NCBI GenBank assembly: GCA_914767885.1 | Contig: CAJZBQ010000020.1 | Coordinates: 744,001-808,000 of the forward strand | Origin: Blepharisma stoltei | Lineage: Eukaryota > Ciliophora > Heterotrichea > Heterotrichida > Blepharismidae | DNA length: 64,000 bases | Direction: 5' to 3' | In this document: positions 51,104 through 61,966 of the stretch, piece by piece | Position numbering within the stretch: the first letter of the stretch is position 1 | Layout: each line of letters opens with the position of its first letter | Notes under the pieces: model-generated | Told to the model about the DNA's origin: nothing | What the model saw: only the letters and a program-made list of their open reading frames with translations | The model's database searches: none | Made by a program: the position numbers and the translations under genes

Positions 51104-53379
51104 TTATTTTCTGTTCATTGATGCGACAAATTCATCAAAGTCGACATAGCCGTCCTTATTACTGTCAGCTTCTGTTATGATATTTCTCCATTCTTCCTCA
51201 GAAACTTTATTTTTATAGTCAAGAACCTTTTTCAGGTCACTTTCTGCTATTTTTCCTTGAGAATTGATATCCAAATTTTTAAATATTTCAAACAAATTGT
51301 CTTTTGAAACGTACTTTGACTGCTCCAAACATAAAGTTAGAAATTCTGAATATGAAATTGTTTCTGAAAGCTCAGCGATTTTGCTGATTAGCCGATCTAC
51401 ATCGCCATGAGCATTCTTTATTCCTTCTACATGAGAAAATCCTTCCAGTAATTCTTTTTTACTTATAATTCCATCTCTGTTTGTGTCGAAAACTTGAAAA
51501 GCTTTGATGATTTCCTTTTCATCATCAGGCTCTATTGTCTGACTTATATATTCAGATACTACTTGAGAGAGCCCTGTTTGAGATTCATACTTTCTCAGTT
51601 TTCCAATAATACCAGATATACCTGAATCCTTTTTGTTCGCTTGTACAAGTCATGGGTGAGTTAATGCTATAGAGGCTGAAATCCTAGCTATAGGGTCAAT
51701 TTCAAGTAAATGCTGAAGCAAGAGAATAGCTTGTGAAGAAATTCCTTTTAATTCTTTTAAATTCAACTGAAAAGGTCTTGTTTTTATTTCTTCAACGATT
51801 TCGATATCTGATTTACCTTCGTAAGGGATATTGCCTGTGAGAAGGATGTACATTATCATTCCACAGCTCCATTCATCGCACTTTTCATTATAGTATCCCC
51901 TAATCATTTCTGGCGACATAAAGTATGAAGTCCCTTGCTGTCCCATCATCTTTTGCCCAGTAAGGATATATTATAGTCAGTGTCACTAACTATAGATTAA
52001 ATTTTATACTGCCATAAGAGGGATACCCATTGACTCCAGGAAAGGCGGCCTACATTGGGTGCGTGCACACCCTATGCAAAGGTTGTAAGGCTCAACTGAA
52101 ATTTAGCCCTCTTGAATTTCTGAAAAGATTCAGCTCCTTATATTAAAGCAATCTACTGCCTTGACATTCCTGATAGATAAAGACTATGGGGTAGGCAAAA
52201 ACTGTCTAGCCCATCTGAAGGACAAGAAAACCTTCAGGGAAAAACAAAACTTCCCTCTTTGGCAAGACATTTACCAAGCCTGAAGGCCTACTCAAAAGGG
52301 GCAAAGGCCCTGCTTTTAGATTCATCAGGATGGGCCTGACTCGCTCCATAGAAGTGCACCTCTGAGACCAATTTCTGTCAACTACACCATTTTATTTTTC
52401 TTTCCCCAGTAAATTAAATTAAACGATTAAACTGGCTATAAGCTGGCGATCCACTAGCATTTGCCTTGTCTCGGCTCCAAGACAGCTTCCTCCTCGCCTT
52501 ACGAGAAAAAAGAGGGAAGAGAGAGGCAGTATCTTGAATTTCCGACCTGAGCCACCTGCCCAGAGGGCTAGCTCCCTAGGGAAAGAACCATCTTCTATAG
52601 AGTAACCCGATGGTTCCGACAAGGAAGGATCATGCTGTAGGCACCTTCTTGGGGGAAACAAAACTTCCCTCTTCTTAAGGCAACCGAAGGTCTAATTCAA
52701 AAGGGACATAGGCCCTGCTTTCAGCTTCATCAGGATAGGCTCTACCTGCTCCATAAGGATTGCCGTCAACGTCGCCGTTTTATTTCTCTTTCCCAGTAAG
52801 GAATGTGGATTTTCCGAAACCAACTAATTTAATATGCACTAGAGAGCCATCTTCAATTAAAATATGATTAGGGTCAATATTTCGATGTGCAATTCTTTTA
52901 CTATGGAGATACGCAACCGTTGATAATATTTGTCTCATAATTATAGAAATTTTTTCTTCAGTTTCTTGAAATTCTCTAAGTTTATTAGTAAGCCTTTCTC
53001 CTTCACAGAAATCCATCACAATATAATGATAATCACCTGTTTCATTAAGCCCATAGCATCGTGGCAAATTTGGGTAATCAAGAACTTGCCAGACCTTAAT
53101 TTCTTTTGGTCTTTCGATATTTTGATTTAATTGGTTCTCTGATTTGTTTTTGGAAATTCGCTTCAATATTCTTAACATTCTTGTAGATTTGTCTAAACAT
53201 TTAAAAACTTCAGAGCGGTTGCTGCTTGAAATTAAAGTTACATCGGTAAAGGCTTCCAATGGATCTTCTTGACGAATATTTAGAAGGGATTTAGGAATAA
53301 CTTTTGAAACTGATAAGCTACTTTCAGACATTTTCATTGGAGCTGTAGCTCTTTTTGACTTGCTTTTAGTGCAGCCCAT
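51104..53379 (-). CDS. CDPK-like pseudokinase with EF-hands
   Basis: 479 aa after removing an 825-bp insertion plus 11 bp. N-terminus MGCTKSKSKR fits myristoylation, as in the CDPK at 28902-30785. The kinase fold is recognisable (IKVWQVLDYPNLPRCYG, YHYIVMDFCEGERL, GTSYFMSPEMIRGYYNEKCD, GMIMYILLTGNIPY), but the catalytic loop reads HRNIDPNHI instead of HRDLKPENI and DFG is replaced by VGFG, so phosphotransfer is unlikely. EF-hand-like loops follow: DTNRDGIISKKEL, DINSQGKIAESDL and DSNKDGYVDFDEF. One Trp in THPWLVQA is TGA. A calcium-binding scaffold or regulator of the active CDPK is possible. Confidence 0.88.
51967..52791. mobile_element. Two adjacent retroposon-like elements in the pseudo-CDPK gene
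   Basis: 825 bp flanked by CCCAGTAAGGA at 51956-51966 and 52792-52802. A third partial copy CCCAGTAA at 52405-52412 divides the insert into two related elements (about 51967-52404 and 52413-52791). Both end in a similar 200-bp module, AAACTTCCCTCTT to TTTTATTTYTCTTTCCC, which is also the end of the ArfGAP insertion. Excision joins KSTFLTG to QKMMGQQGTS in frame. Confidence 0.85.
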
Positions 53380-54106
53380 ATTTTATATGTGTTCAAAAAC
53401 AAAATTAAAATCCATTACTTTTCCGTTTTTGCCTGAAAAAATTATAGAAAAGCACATATATTACACTAGTGATTTATAAAATCAGCCTAGGCTTGTTAAA
53501 TTAAAAATATTCATATATATTAGCAATGTAGAAAAAGTTTAATAATATTCAATTTTTGATAAAAGAGGTTTTGTTGTATTCCAATTTTATATTAAAAAGC
53601 ATCTTCGATCAGTTTTAATAATTTTTTTAATAAAAGTTAAAAGCTAAATTAATTTAATGCGTTTTTATTAATGAGTTTTAATAAGTTAGAAGTTTCAAGA
53701 AAAAATATATCGTAAAAATGAGTTAACTATAACTGAAAGTTCGTGCTATAAGCCCTTAAATCTTTGAGTTTTTGAAGACCACTGGCAAATGATCAAGATT
53801 TAGTGATAGAGTCTGCCTTATTAGCCGAAACTTAAACTGTCTATAATCAGAATATTCCTAAAATTGAATGAATTATATTTTCATTTTATATTTATTTGGA
53901 TAATTACGCACCAAGCAGAATATATAGTATCATTAAAAGAGATTTAATTTGTGCATCCCTTGAAAATTCATTGATTTTCAAAATATCAGAGGTGCAAATA
54001 TATTTAGTAATAGCAATAAAATATGTCGACTTGTGAAAAATTAGATATATGATGCCTACTCACAGCGTTTAAATTATTTATTAATATATCCAAAATTATA
54101 CCTCTT
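53380..54106. other. Gene-free stretch, 727 bp
   Basis: AT-rich sequence between two minus-strand genes. I see no repeat family, palindrome or supported ORF. Confidence 0.6.
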
Positions 54107-54883
54107 TTAAAGAGGAGAATCGGCTTCAGTGCTTTCATATTCGCTTGACATCCACATATCGTTAATTTTTATTTGAATTTTCTCTAAAACGTGGTCTAAT
54201 ATTTGAAGATCAAAAGGATATTCCTTTCCAACAATTTTTAACCACTCTGCTTTAAATTCTCTAACCCTAAATTTATCAAATGCACAGCAAATTGATGCTA
54301 AAGCAAGCAAAAAAGGCTTCTTAAATGCTAAATCTGTATCCAAATAGCATAATGCTGCATATGAATCAGCATTTTCTATTATACAGGAACAGTCGAAGTC
54401 TTGGCAAGTGCAAGCCAGTATATGTCTTATTATTTCAGACGCGGTAGGGATATCGAGTTTCCAAGCTAGAGTATTAAGTACGAACAATTCAGTTTGAATA
54501 ATTGCTTCAATAGGAAACACCTTTTTACAAATTTCATACATTTGTGTTGGGTTTAGTTCTTTAATATGTTCATATTTAAATGCAATGTTAAGTGCGACGA
54601 TGCCAACTAGTCTCAAAACTTTTACGTGAGAGATGGATTTCAAAGACAGAAAAGAGTCAAAATATCTTATGCAATATTGAATTGAGTTGGATGTGCCACC
54701 CAAATAATCATTAACTTGGAAAAGCCAAAGAAGGACTTCATATCGGTCTTGAGGTTTAATTTTTTCATTTTGAGTTTTGGTGAAATAAAAACTTATGTCA
54801 GGATATTCCTAGATAGACTTTACCTTTGATAAAAGGTGAAATAATGTTTCTTTTGAGTAAGAGTGGGTGTGGTCTTTATTCAT
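54107..54883 (-). CDS. Cyclin, 253 aa
   Basis: A cyclin-box protein with a 15-nt intron at 54809-54823 (GTAAAGTCTATCTAG) after residue 20. Cyclin-box landmarks: RYEVLLWLFQVNDYLG, CIRYFDSFLSLKSI, LRLVGIVALNIAFKYEH, MYEICKKVFPIEAIIQTELF and VLNTLAWKLDIPTASEII, the usual order of the N-terminal box ending in the L-x-F-x-L-x-x-P-T block. A shorter C-terminal helical part follows. No destruction box is visible near the N-terminus. It would bind and activate a cyclin-dependent kinase; the subtype cannot be decided. ATG 54881-54883. Confidence 0.88.
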
Positions 54884-55633
54884 TAAGTTTTAAGGTAATC
54901 AAGGGCGCAGAAATATGATACTGTAAAAGCTGCATAATTGCCATTAATTTATGCTTATGCTAAGTAAAGTGCGCCGCGTCAAATTTTATGTATTTGAAAT
55001 ATTATGGGTGCTGGCTTAGAACTGTTTTGCGAGCAATATAAAAACTTTCGAAAAATTTCAAATTATAATCCATTAAAATGGTCGCCACTATAATAGCTTA
55101 GCTTATTTAGTCAAATTGCTTATTACAAGATTAATTAAGATAAATTTTAAATGCGATAATTGGTCAATAAACTGGTAGATATTTATAAAGTTAATTAATA
55201 AAGATCATAGATATATTTTAGGATGATAAAGCTGCATTAACAATCGCTATCTTTTGAATCTAGATTTTCGAAAAAATTATCTTAAAAGATTTTCCTTTAA
55301 TTTGCAGATCAAATTCGGATAATAGTTATTTTTTCTAATCAATTTTTAAAACAACTAATTAATATCTGCAGAAGCATTTGCTGAAAAAATAAATCTGAAA
55401 ATTTATTTCCAAGAGTCAAAGCATAAGAAATAATCACAAAAATGGAGCTTCATATAAGCATATTTTAATTTAATTAAGTTTATATTTCAATAAATATGAA
55501 TATAGTATTATAAAGCTTAATCAGATCTTATAGGAACTATTTAAAAATTTCAAAACAACTATAATATTTTATTTGATTAGAAATATAATTTCGTAATTAT
55601 GATAAGAAAGTTCGCAATTAACTAAGATAAAAA
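54884..55633. other. Gene-free stretch, 750 bp
   Basis: AT-rich spacer between the cyclin gene and tRNA-Gln. A short GC-richer patch at about 54965-55035 has no visible repeat partner. Confidence 0.55.
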
Positions 55634-55704
55634 TGGTTCTACTGAGAATTGAACTCAGATCTCAGGATTCAAAGTCCTACGTGCTACCACTACACCATAG
55701 AACC
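55634..55704 (-). tRNA. trnQ-UUG: tRNA-Gln(UUG)
   Basis: A 71-nt tRNA: acceptor GGTTCTA pairing TAGAACC with discriminator A, D-arm TGGTGTAGTGGTAGCAC, anticodon stem-loop AGGACTTTGAATCCT (anticodon TTG), T-arm CTGAGTTCAATTCTCAG. A T-rich pol III terminator follows. UUG reads CAA and, by wobble, CAG. It does not decode stop codons, consistent with TAA and TAG being stops here. Confidence 0.95.
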
Positions 55705-55749
55705 TTAGTAAGAAAACATTTCTCTGATATTTACTTATACAATAATTAA

Positions 55750-56200
55750 TATTCCATTTATTTGTTCATTGTATTAAAACATTTGCATCTAAGGCATCGA
55801 AATTTGCCAAGTTTAATAATAGCAGAGAGCTATTGGATTTATACACAGGATAAGAGCCGGATTCAATTTCAGAAGAGAGCATAGAAAAAATAGTGAAACA
55901 ATATCCAAAGTACGAGTCAATGAGGTCAAAACTTTGGGGAGGCTGGAACAGATAGAGTTCGAATGGGTGAGAGACAACTGAGTCAAGAAAGAAATATACA
56001 GTGAGGAATTTGAAAGAGAGATGCAAGCTTGGAGGGAATAAAGCAAAATGCAACATATCGCAAGAGTCGACCTGGAAATTAAAAATTTTTCATTAGGAAC
56101 TTGTAGCTGAAATTAACGAGAGAAATGGAAAGAAAGTACAGGGAAAGTCAAGGGGAGGATTCAAGCAGCTAAGAATTGGCATGTGGGCTAAAAAGTAATA
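55750..56200 (+). pseudogene. Possible decayed gene, several frames
   Basis: The plus strand shows successive coding-like pieces in shifting frames: SKFAKFNNSRELLDLYTG, a TAA, EPDSISEESIEKIVKQYPKY then SKLWGGWNR, then in another frame LEQIEFEWVRDNWVKKEIYS to QAWRE, and finally ELVAEINERNGKKVQGKSRG to WAKK. No intron of 15-16 nt or flanked IES explains the breaks. It may be an old gene or transposon ORF. The antisense open frame across the same region is taken as its shadow. Confidence 0.35.
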
Positions 56201-56350
56201 TAGGACTGCAATTGGGGAGCCCCATTTAATTTAAGTGTAGAAAAGTGTATCAAAACATTTAATCCTATTTTCCTTATTAAATATACATTATTTTTAGTTA
56301 TAATAATAGATTCGCATAGTTTGGTATCCTTTAACCAAAGGTTAATCGAT

Positions 56351-57106
56351 TTATAGTCTTCGAACGGAACGTTGCATTGAAAGTATGAGCATCTTTTTCT
56401 CTTTTTTGAAAGGGCTTTGATAAAATTTCTTTGGGACTGACAGAAATTCAAATCTTGATGATCTTTTAGATTTCTTAGGTCTATACTTTCTTGGTAGCTT
56501 TGGAAATTCAAATGAAGAAACAGAGTAAGAAGGAGTCATTTTTGGGGAGTGAGTTCGTGTTCGAATAATGGAAGATTTAAATATATTACTTTCCTCAGTA
56601 AATGCATATGCATAATCTTTTGGAGACTTAAGTTTATCAATCATTGATTTATTGACGACAAAAGTTTTTTCTCGGTTTGAACTTAGATTTTCTTTTAGGC
56701 GGCGTAGAGATCCAGGCGATTTATCGAGGACACTTCTCCAAAGAGACTTTGATGCAGAGAAATCATTTGAATTGTTTCCCTGATATCAAGGACCTATGTC
56801 ATGCTTTTTCTCAAAATATCCAGAGCTCATTTTAGGCTCAGCAAGATCTCTAATGTAGCTTACTTCTGTATTTGTTTGAGTTTCTTGAGTTTTTGGATTA
56901 TTTTGAATTGTGTTTAGGGTAGCTGGAGAAGTCTCTGATTCTTTATTGACTTCAAATCAACTGCTTTGAGATTTTTCTTCTTTTAATCAGCTGAAATCAA
57001 AATCTCTATTATTAAATCTATTTTTCTCCAAAGGAGTTTTCTTATTCTGGCTGAATAGCTCATCTAGTTTTATTTTTCTCTCTTGTCTAATCTGAAGTTT
57101 TCTCAT
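56351..57106 (-). CDS. Hypothetical basic protein, 251 aa
   Basis: A single frame from ATG 57104-57106 to TAA 56351-56353 when three TGA codons are read as Trp (DFSWLKEE, SSWFEV, IGPWYQG). The protein is Ser/Lys-rich and looks disordered, with a basic C-terminal third (KLPRKYRPKKSKRSSRFEFL). No domain is recognised. It is divergent from the large coiled-coil gene; the start codons are about 300 bp apart. Confidence 0.72.
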
Positions 57107-57402
57107 AATAAATAATATAAACTCACCTTGAAAAATTAAAAATAAATAGAATCTTAAACACTAATTTATATTTTCAAATTTTAAAAGAAATTACAGTTTT
57201 GCGGCGAATTTCTTATCAAAACATTTTTCATTTAATCTTCCAAGAATCTTCCATTTATTTTTATAAACATTGAAGTTTTATTTAAAAGTTTGACGATAAT
57301 ATGATGTTCTTCTATGGAACTCGTAAAATTTATCAAAGTTTAGAATAAATTGTAATTTAAAAGAAATAATATTTAGATTTAGGACAGTTATATATTACAA
57401 AA

Positions 57403-60400
57403 ATGTCAAATAATGGAAAAGCCTTTAATAGACCGAAATCTTCAAGTACCTCAAATCTTCATAGAAAAGTAATTTCTATCTACCCTCACTTTATGGGCAT
57501 ATTTCCAGCTCATGGAACTCTTTAATTTTAGTATCAAAAAAATTGAAAATCTATATAAAATTTATATTTTAGAATACAAGCTATCAAAAAATTATAGCAA
57601 AGAAGTATAAGAGATTTAATTAAAGATCTAATTAAAATCATTATTTATATAAAAAATTTGTGTTGGTCATTAATTAACGATAGATGAGTTAGAAACCTTG
57701 GGACGAACGATTCTGACTGGGAAAACTTGCAGAATATGAGACAGAAAATGATCCCAACCGTATTATATAAATAGAAAGAGAAATCCTCTCACGTGGAAAT
57801 GAGTCTCAAAGAAACATAAGAATTCCAAGAATTGACCCTTTTTCTCCAGGACAAAGTCCAGATAGAACCCCTGTAAATGGCCGACGTCGATTGAGTTCTG
57901 AAGAATCTGTTACATCTTTGCTGCAATCAATCGAAAAAGAATGAGAGAAGCAAGGAATTCCTCAACCCCAGCGAGAAATGTTTAGAGTCTGTGTTTTTGG
58001 CATTCCAAGGCACAAATTAATCGCTGTAATAAACAAAGAAATTGAAGAACTGCAACAAAACAGAGCCCCAGTTCAACTTGCTTTGAGAGCAGTAGCTGCT
58101 AGAGAAGAAAGCCTCAGAAGCATCAAAGAAATGAATGAATATCTTGAAAGGGCTAATGATTGAGAAAAAATGAAAGATGTCCAGCTAGAAGCTGCAGAAC
58201 TGTTGCATGCCCATCGAATGTTAAGTCTAAGCGCTGTTGAAACAATTGTCAGATGAAGAGAACAGCTAATGAATGAAATGCTGATAAATAATTCTGAAAA
58301 TGCGAAAAAAATAAAAATTTTGCCATTTTTTTGAGAAGGTTGGAACTATTTGGCAAAAATGAAATCAGATATGGACTTTTTATTATACACAGACTATGCC
58401 AAAATTTTTCAATTTAAAGAATCTCTTGATCCAATGCTCATTAATCCAAGCATCCCAGGAAAAAAGAAGTCAAGTAAAGCTAAAGATAATTATTTTGTCG
58501 CAGACGGACAAGTATTGATACCTATACCAAGTGTCCTAATGAAGCGAGTGAAATGAGCTGAATCAATTATTTTAGATGAGCCAAATATTGAAGAAGAAGT
58601 TTTAGCATCCAAAGAACAAACTATCAAAGATCCAGACTTTAATAATCTTCCTCAAGCAATCATGCTTGAACTCTTTGAAGAAGGATTTGTCCGTGAGCTT
58701 GAAGACGCTGTCAATATTGCAAGAAATATGGAAATGAGCAGGCTAAATGAAATTGCAAGCAAGAACATCTGTGAAGAATTAGCAAAACAAGTAGCCTCTG
58801 AAATGTGTGAAGAGGTCGGTAAGCAGCTCTATAATGAAACTGCCCAAGACATCCTTGAAAAATACTTTGCAGCAAAATTAGAAAAAATGATCGATCTTGA
58901 AATAAATCAAATGTACTCAGCAATCGCTAAAGAAGAGCTTAAAAATGCAAAAGAAGAAGTAAAAATGGATAAAAAATTAAAAAAAGCCAGAAATGAAGAG
59001 AATATTGCATTATCAAAATTAATTTTCCAGGATTTGCTAGATGAAGCTCCTGATGCTTTAATTGAAGTTGCATTTGCAGAATCTATAGATGAGCTTAATA
59101 AAAAGAAAATAGCAGACGAAGAACAAAAAGTTGCGATGCAAGCCAAAATTTCTGAATCCCTTGAAAAACACTTTACCACAAAATTAGATAAAATAATCAG
59201 CGAAGAAGTTTTCAAACAAGTTGAAGCAATTGCAAAAGAGGAGTTCAAGCTTGCAAAAGATGAAAGGCAAAATGCCTCAAAATCAGAAAAGTTTTTTGAA
59301 GATGAACTATCAAGACAGCTCGAAGCAATTGTGAAAGAAGAATTAAAAATCGCTAGAGATGAGAAACTGGGTGTCACGATGGCAGAAAAGCTTGTAGATG
59401 ATGAAATCTTAAGACAAATAGAGGCAATTGCAAGGGAAGAGGTTAAAATTGTCAAAGACGAGAAAGAACGATTTTCAAGGGTAGATAAACTTATTGAGGA
59501 TGAAATTATTGGCCAAGTTCAAGCTATTGCAAGAGAAGAGCTTAAATTGGCTAAAGATGAAAAAGAGCGCTTTGCGAGGGTCGATAAACTTATTGAGGAT
59601 GAAATTTTAAGCCAAGTTGGAGCTATCGCGAGGGAAGAACTTAGGATTGCCAAAGAGCTAAAACAAAGCAATGCAAAAATAGATAAACTCATTGAGGATG
59701 AAATTTCGAAGCAAATTGAAGCAATAGCAAAAGAAGAACTTAAAGCTGCTAAAGATGAAAAGCAACGCTTTGCTAGGGTAGATAAACTCATTGAAGATGA
59801 AATCTTAAGCCAAGTCGGAGTTATTGCAAGAGAAGAGCTGAAGCTTGCTAAAGAAGAGAAAGAAAGGTTTGCAAAAGTTGACAAACTGATTGATGGTGAA
59901 CACATATAAAAATGGTGTGGCGAGCCAGCCTGCCCTCTTAATACCTGTAGCCAGACGAGAGTCTGGAACCTTACGGAAGAGAGAGCAACGTGCAGTGAGT
60001 ATATCCGGTCGGGTTTACTTGGTCTGAGAAGCGCTATGCCAGCCTGGCCGACTGCAGGGCAAGGTTTACCTCGAGATAGATCTTGGAGATTAGAAATGGC
60101 CAGCCCATCAAGGCTAGGGCGCTCGCTTGGCCAATCAGACAGTTTCCCAGCATGATGCTGGGAGTTTTCCTGAGCTAAAAAATTTTCAGTCGGGCTGATA
60201 GATTAACCAGAAATTCACTTTTTGAAATGTCAGAAGGGTAAACACGTTGACCTACTGCACGATAATCCAGCGTCTTTATCCCCAGGTTACGAGTGCAAAC
60301 CCTATTCCGCAGATAGAAAAGGATGCTTTAGGCCGTGGAACCAGATGGTAAGCAAAAAATAGGGTCTATAATAGCTTAAATTAAGTAAGATCTGATGGTG

Positions 60401-61833
60401 AACTTTTAAAGCAAATAGAAACTATTGCAAGAGAAGAGCTAAAAGCAGCCAAAGAAGATAAGCAAGACAATTTACTGACAGATAAGATAATTAATGAAGA
60501 AATTCTAAGACAAGTCGATGCTTTGGCAAAAGAAGAGTTTAAGATTGCAAAGGAGCAAAAACAAAAAGAAATGGAAGAAAAAAAGGCAAAGGAGGAAACT
60601 AAAGGCCCAAAGGAGCAGAAGCCAAAAGAAATTGAAGATAAAAAAGCAAAAGCAGCTGAAAATGCCGCTCTAAGTAAAATATTTACACAAGAAATCTTGG
60701 AGAGCTACTTGGAGGCGATGGAAAAGGAGTATTCTCAATGAATCAATGAAGAGCTTGGAGAGCGAGAAAGAAAGTTTACAAGGGACATGACCCGACAGAC
60801 AAGCATAAAGGCCAGGGACTTAATGGATTTTCAAGTAGCAGAAGCCATATCAAGAAATCTGATTGAAATTGCAGTAAATGATCTTAAACTAGATCAACTA
60901 AGTGAATCTGCATTAAAAGAAGCCATTGAACTGCGCAAAAAGACAACAAAAGATGAAGAAGCTTTAAAAAGGCTCCAAGAAAAAGAAAAGTCTGTGATGA
61001 ATGAAAAAATTTGCAAAATTATATGCGAAGAATTAATTGATGAAATGGCTAGTACTGAAAAAATGAAAGTTATGGCTGAAAATATGATTGCAGCTGTACA
61101 ATCAGAAAGGAAAAAATCAGTGCTGATGCCAAAACAAAGCCTAACCAAGGTAGAAACAGTTGAAGACCCTGAAGATTATGGGAATGAGAACTTCACACCA
61201 GGCATACACAGCCCTAACGACTATTCTGTAAATTCTGAAGAGGAAGAAGAAAAAGATTTCTCAACAAGCAGCAATTATATAATTGAAGGCTTAGGTCTAG
61301 ATTTCGCAACAATTGATATGTTCAGAGATCTAAGCGGAATTGTTTTTCAACCATTAGGAGTGAAGCGTAACCAAATCGTTCACGTTCTCAATGAATACTA
61401 TAGATTTGTACCATCACTGAACCGTATAATTATCCCCGATATCGATCATTTATTAGATGAATTAGTCACTGGAAACGATTTAAATTGGTATTGGGCAATT
61501 AAAAATGATAGAATTTTTGGAATGGTTGTGTACTCATTGGACTACGAAAGCTCAAGTACAAAAAACCTGATCATTCATCATTTTTCGTGCTTATATGAAA
61601 GATCCTTTAGGCAGTTAGCTGAGCTCGCTATGGTATTTTTATTCCAAAAAGAAACTTGTGATGAGGTGAGGTATCATTTATTGACACCTCCTGGAGCTGA
61701 ACTTCAAATAGAGTATAAGAAGATCTTTTCAGATCTCAGCTGCCACTGGAGAGCACACAGATTTGTCCAGGAATATAACGCTGAAATAGTGGTAATGGGT
61801 CGAGAGCGAAATGAAAAGCCTGCGAAAAGATAA
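57403..61833 (+). CDS. Large coiled-coil repeat protein with GNAT-like C-terminus, 1229 aa
   Basis: 3690 nt after removing a TA-IES (57483-57691), two 15-nt introns (57469-57480 plus 57690-57692 once the IES is gone; 57760-57774) and a retroposon (59902-60392 plus 11 bp). N-terminal part: KKPWDERFWLGKLAEYETEN, then an alpha-helical region. The middle (about residues 480-870) has 32-33-aa repeats of the type RVDKLIEDEILSQVGAIARE followed by ELKLAKDEKER. The last 190 residues (from GLGLDFATIDMF) resemble a GNAT acetyltransferase fold (WYWAIKNDRIFGMVVYSLD), although I cannot identify the acetyl-CoA loop. Seven or more TGA codons are Trp. The build suggests a structural, possibly axonemal, protein; function unknown. 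Confidence 0.82.
57483..57691. other. IES inside a 15-nt intron
   Basis: 209 bp between TA at 57481-57482 and TA at 57690-57691. The left flank is GTAATTTCTATC and the right flank is a single G. Excision leaving one TA creates GTAATTTCTATCTAG, a normal 15-nt intron, whose splicing joins LHRK to KPWDERFW. The intron does not exist in the germline DNA. Confidence 0.78.
59902..60392. mobile_element. Retroposon-like insertion in the repeat region
   Basis: 491 bp, GC-richer than the host, with an 11-bp duplication TGATGGTGAAC at 59891-59901 and 60393-60403. One end reads AAAAATGGTGTGGCGAGCC, shared in reverse with the other long-duplication insertions (CACCATTTTA). The duplication has no TA. Excision joins VDKLIDGE to LLKQIETIAREE in frame. 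Confidence 0.88.
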
Positions 61834-61966
61834 AGTTTAATAGTGGAGTAAATGTAACTAACAAATTCAAATATATATCATAATCAACATTAATTGTAAA
61901 ATTCAGTAGAGTTAATGATTCTTTATAATATATTATCCCTTTGCCATCTTAATTTACAAAATAAAT

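Noticed and set aside
55766-56056. 96-codon minus-strand ORF
   Set aside because: Antisense to coding-like plus-strand pieces; hydrophobic composition typical of a shadow.
59902-60392. Gene end at TAA just after position 59901
   Set aside because: The 33-aa repeat pattern resumes in the same phase after the insertion, so the stop belongs to the inserted element.
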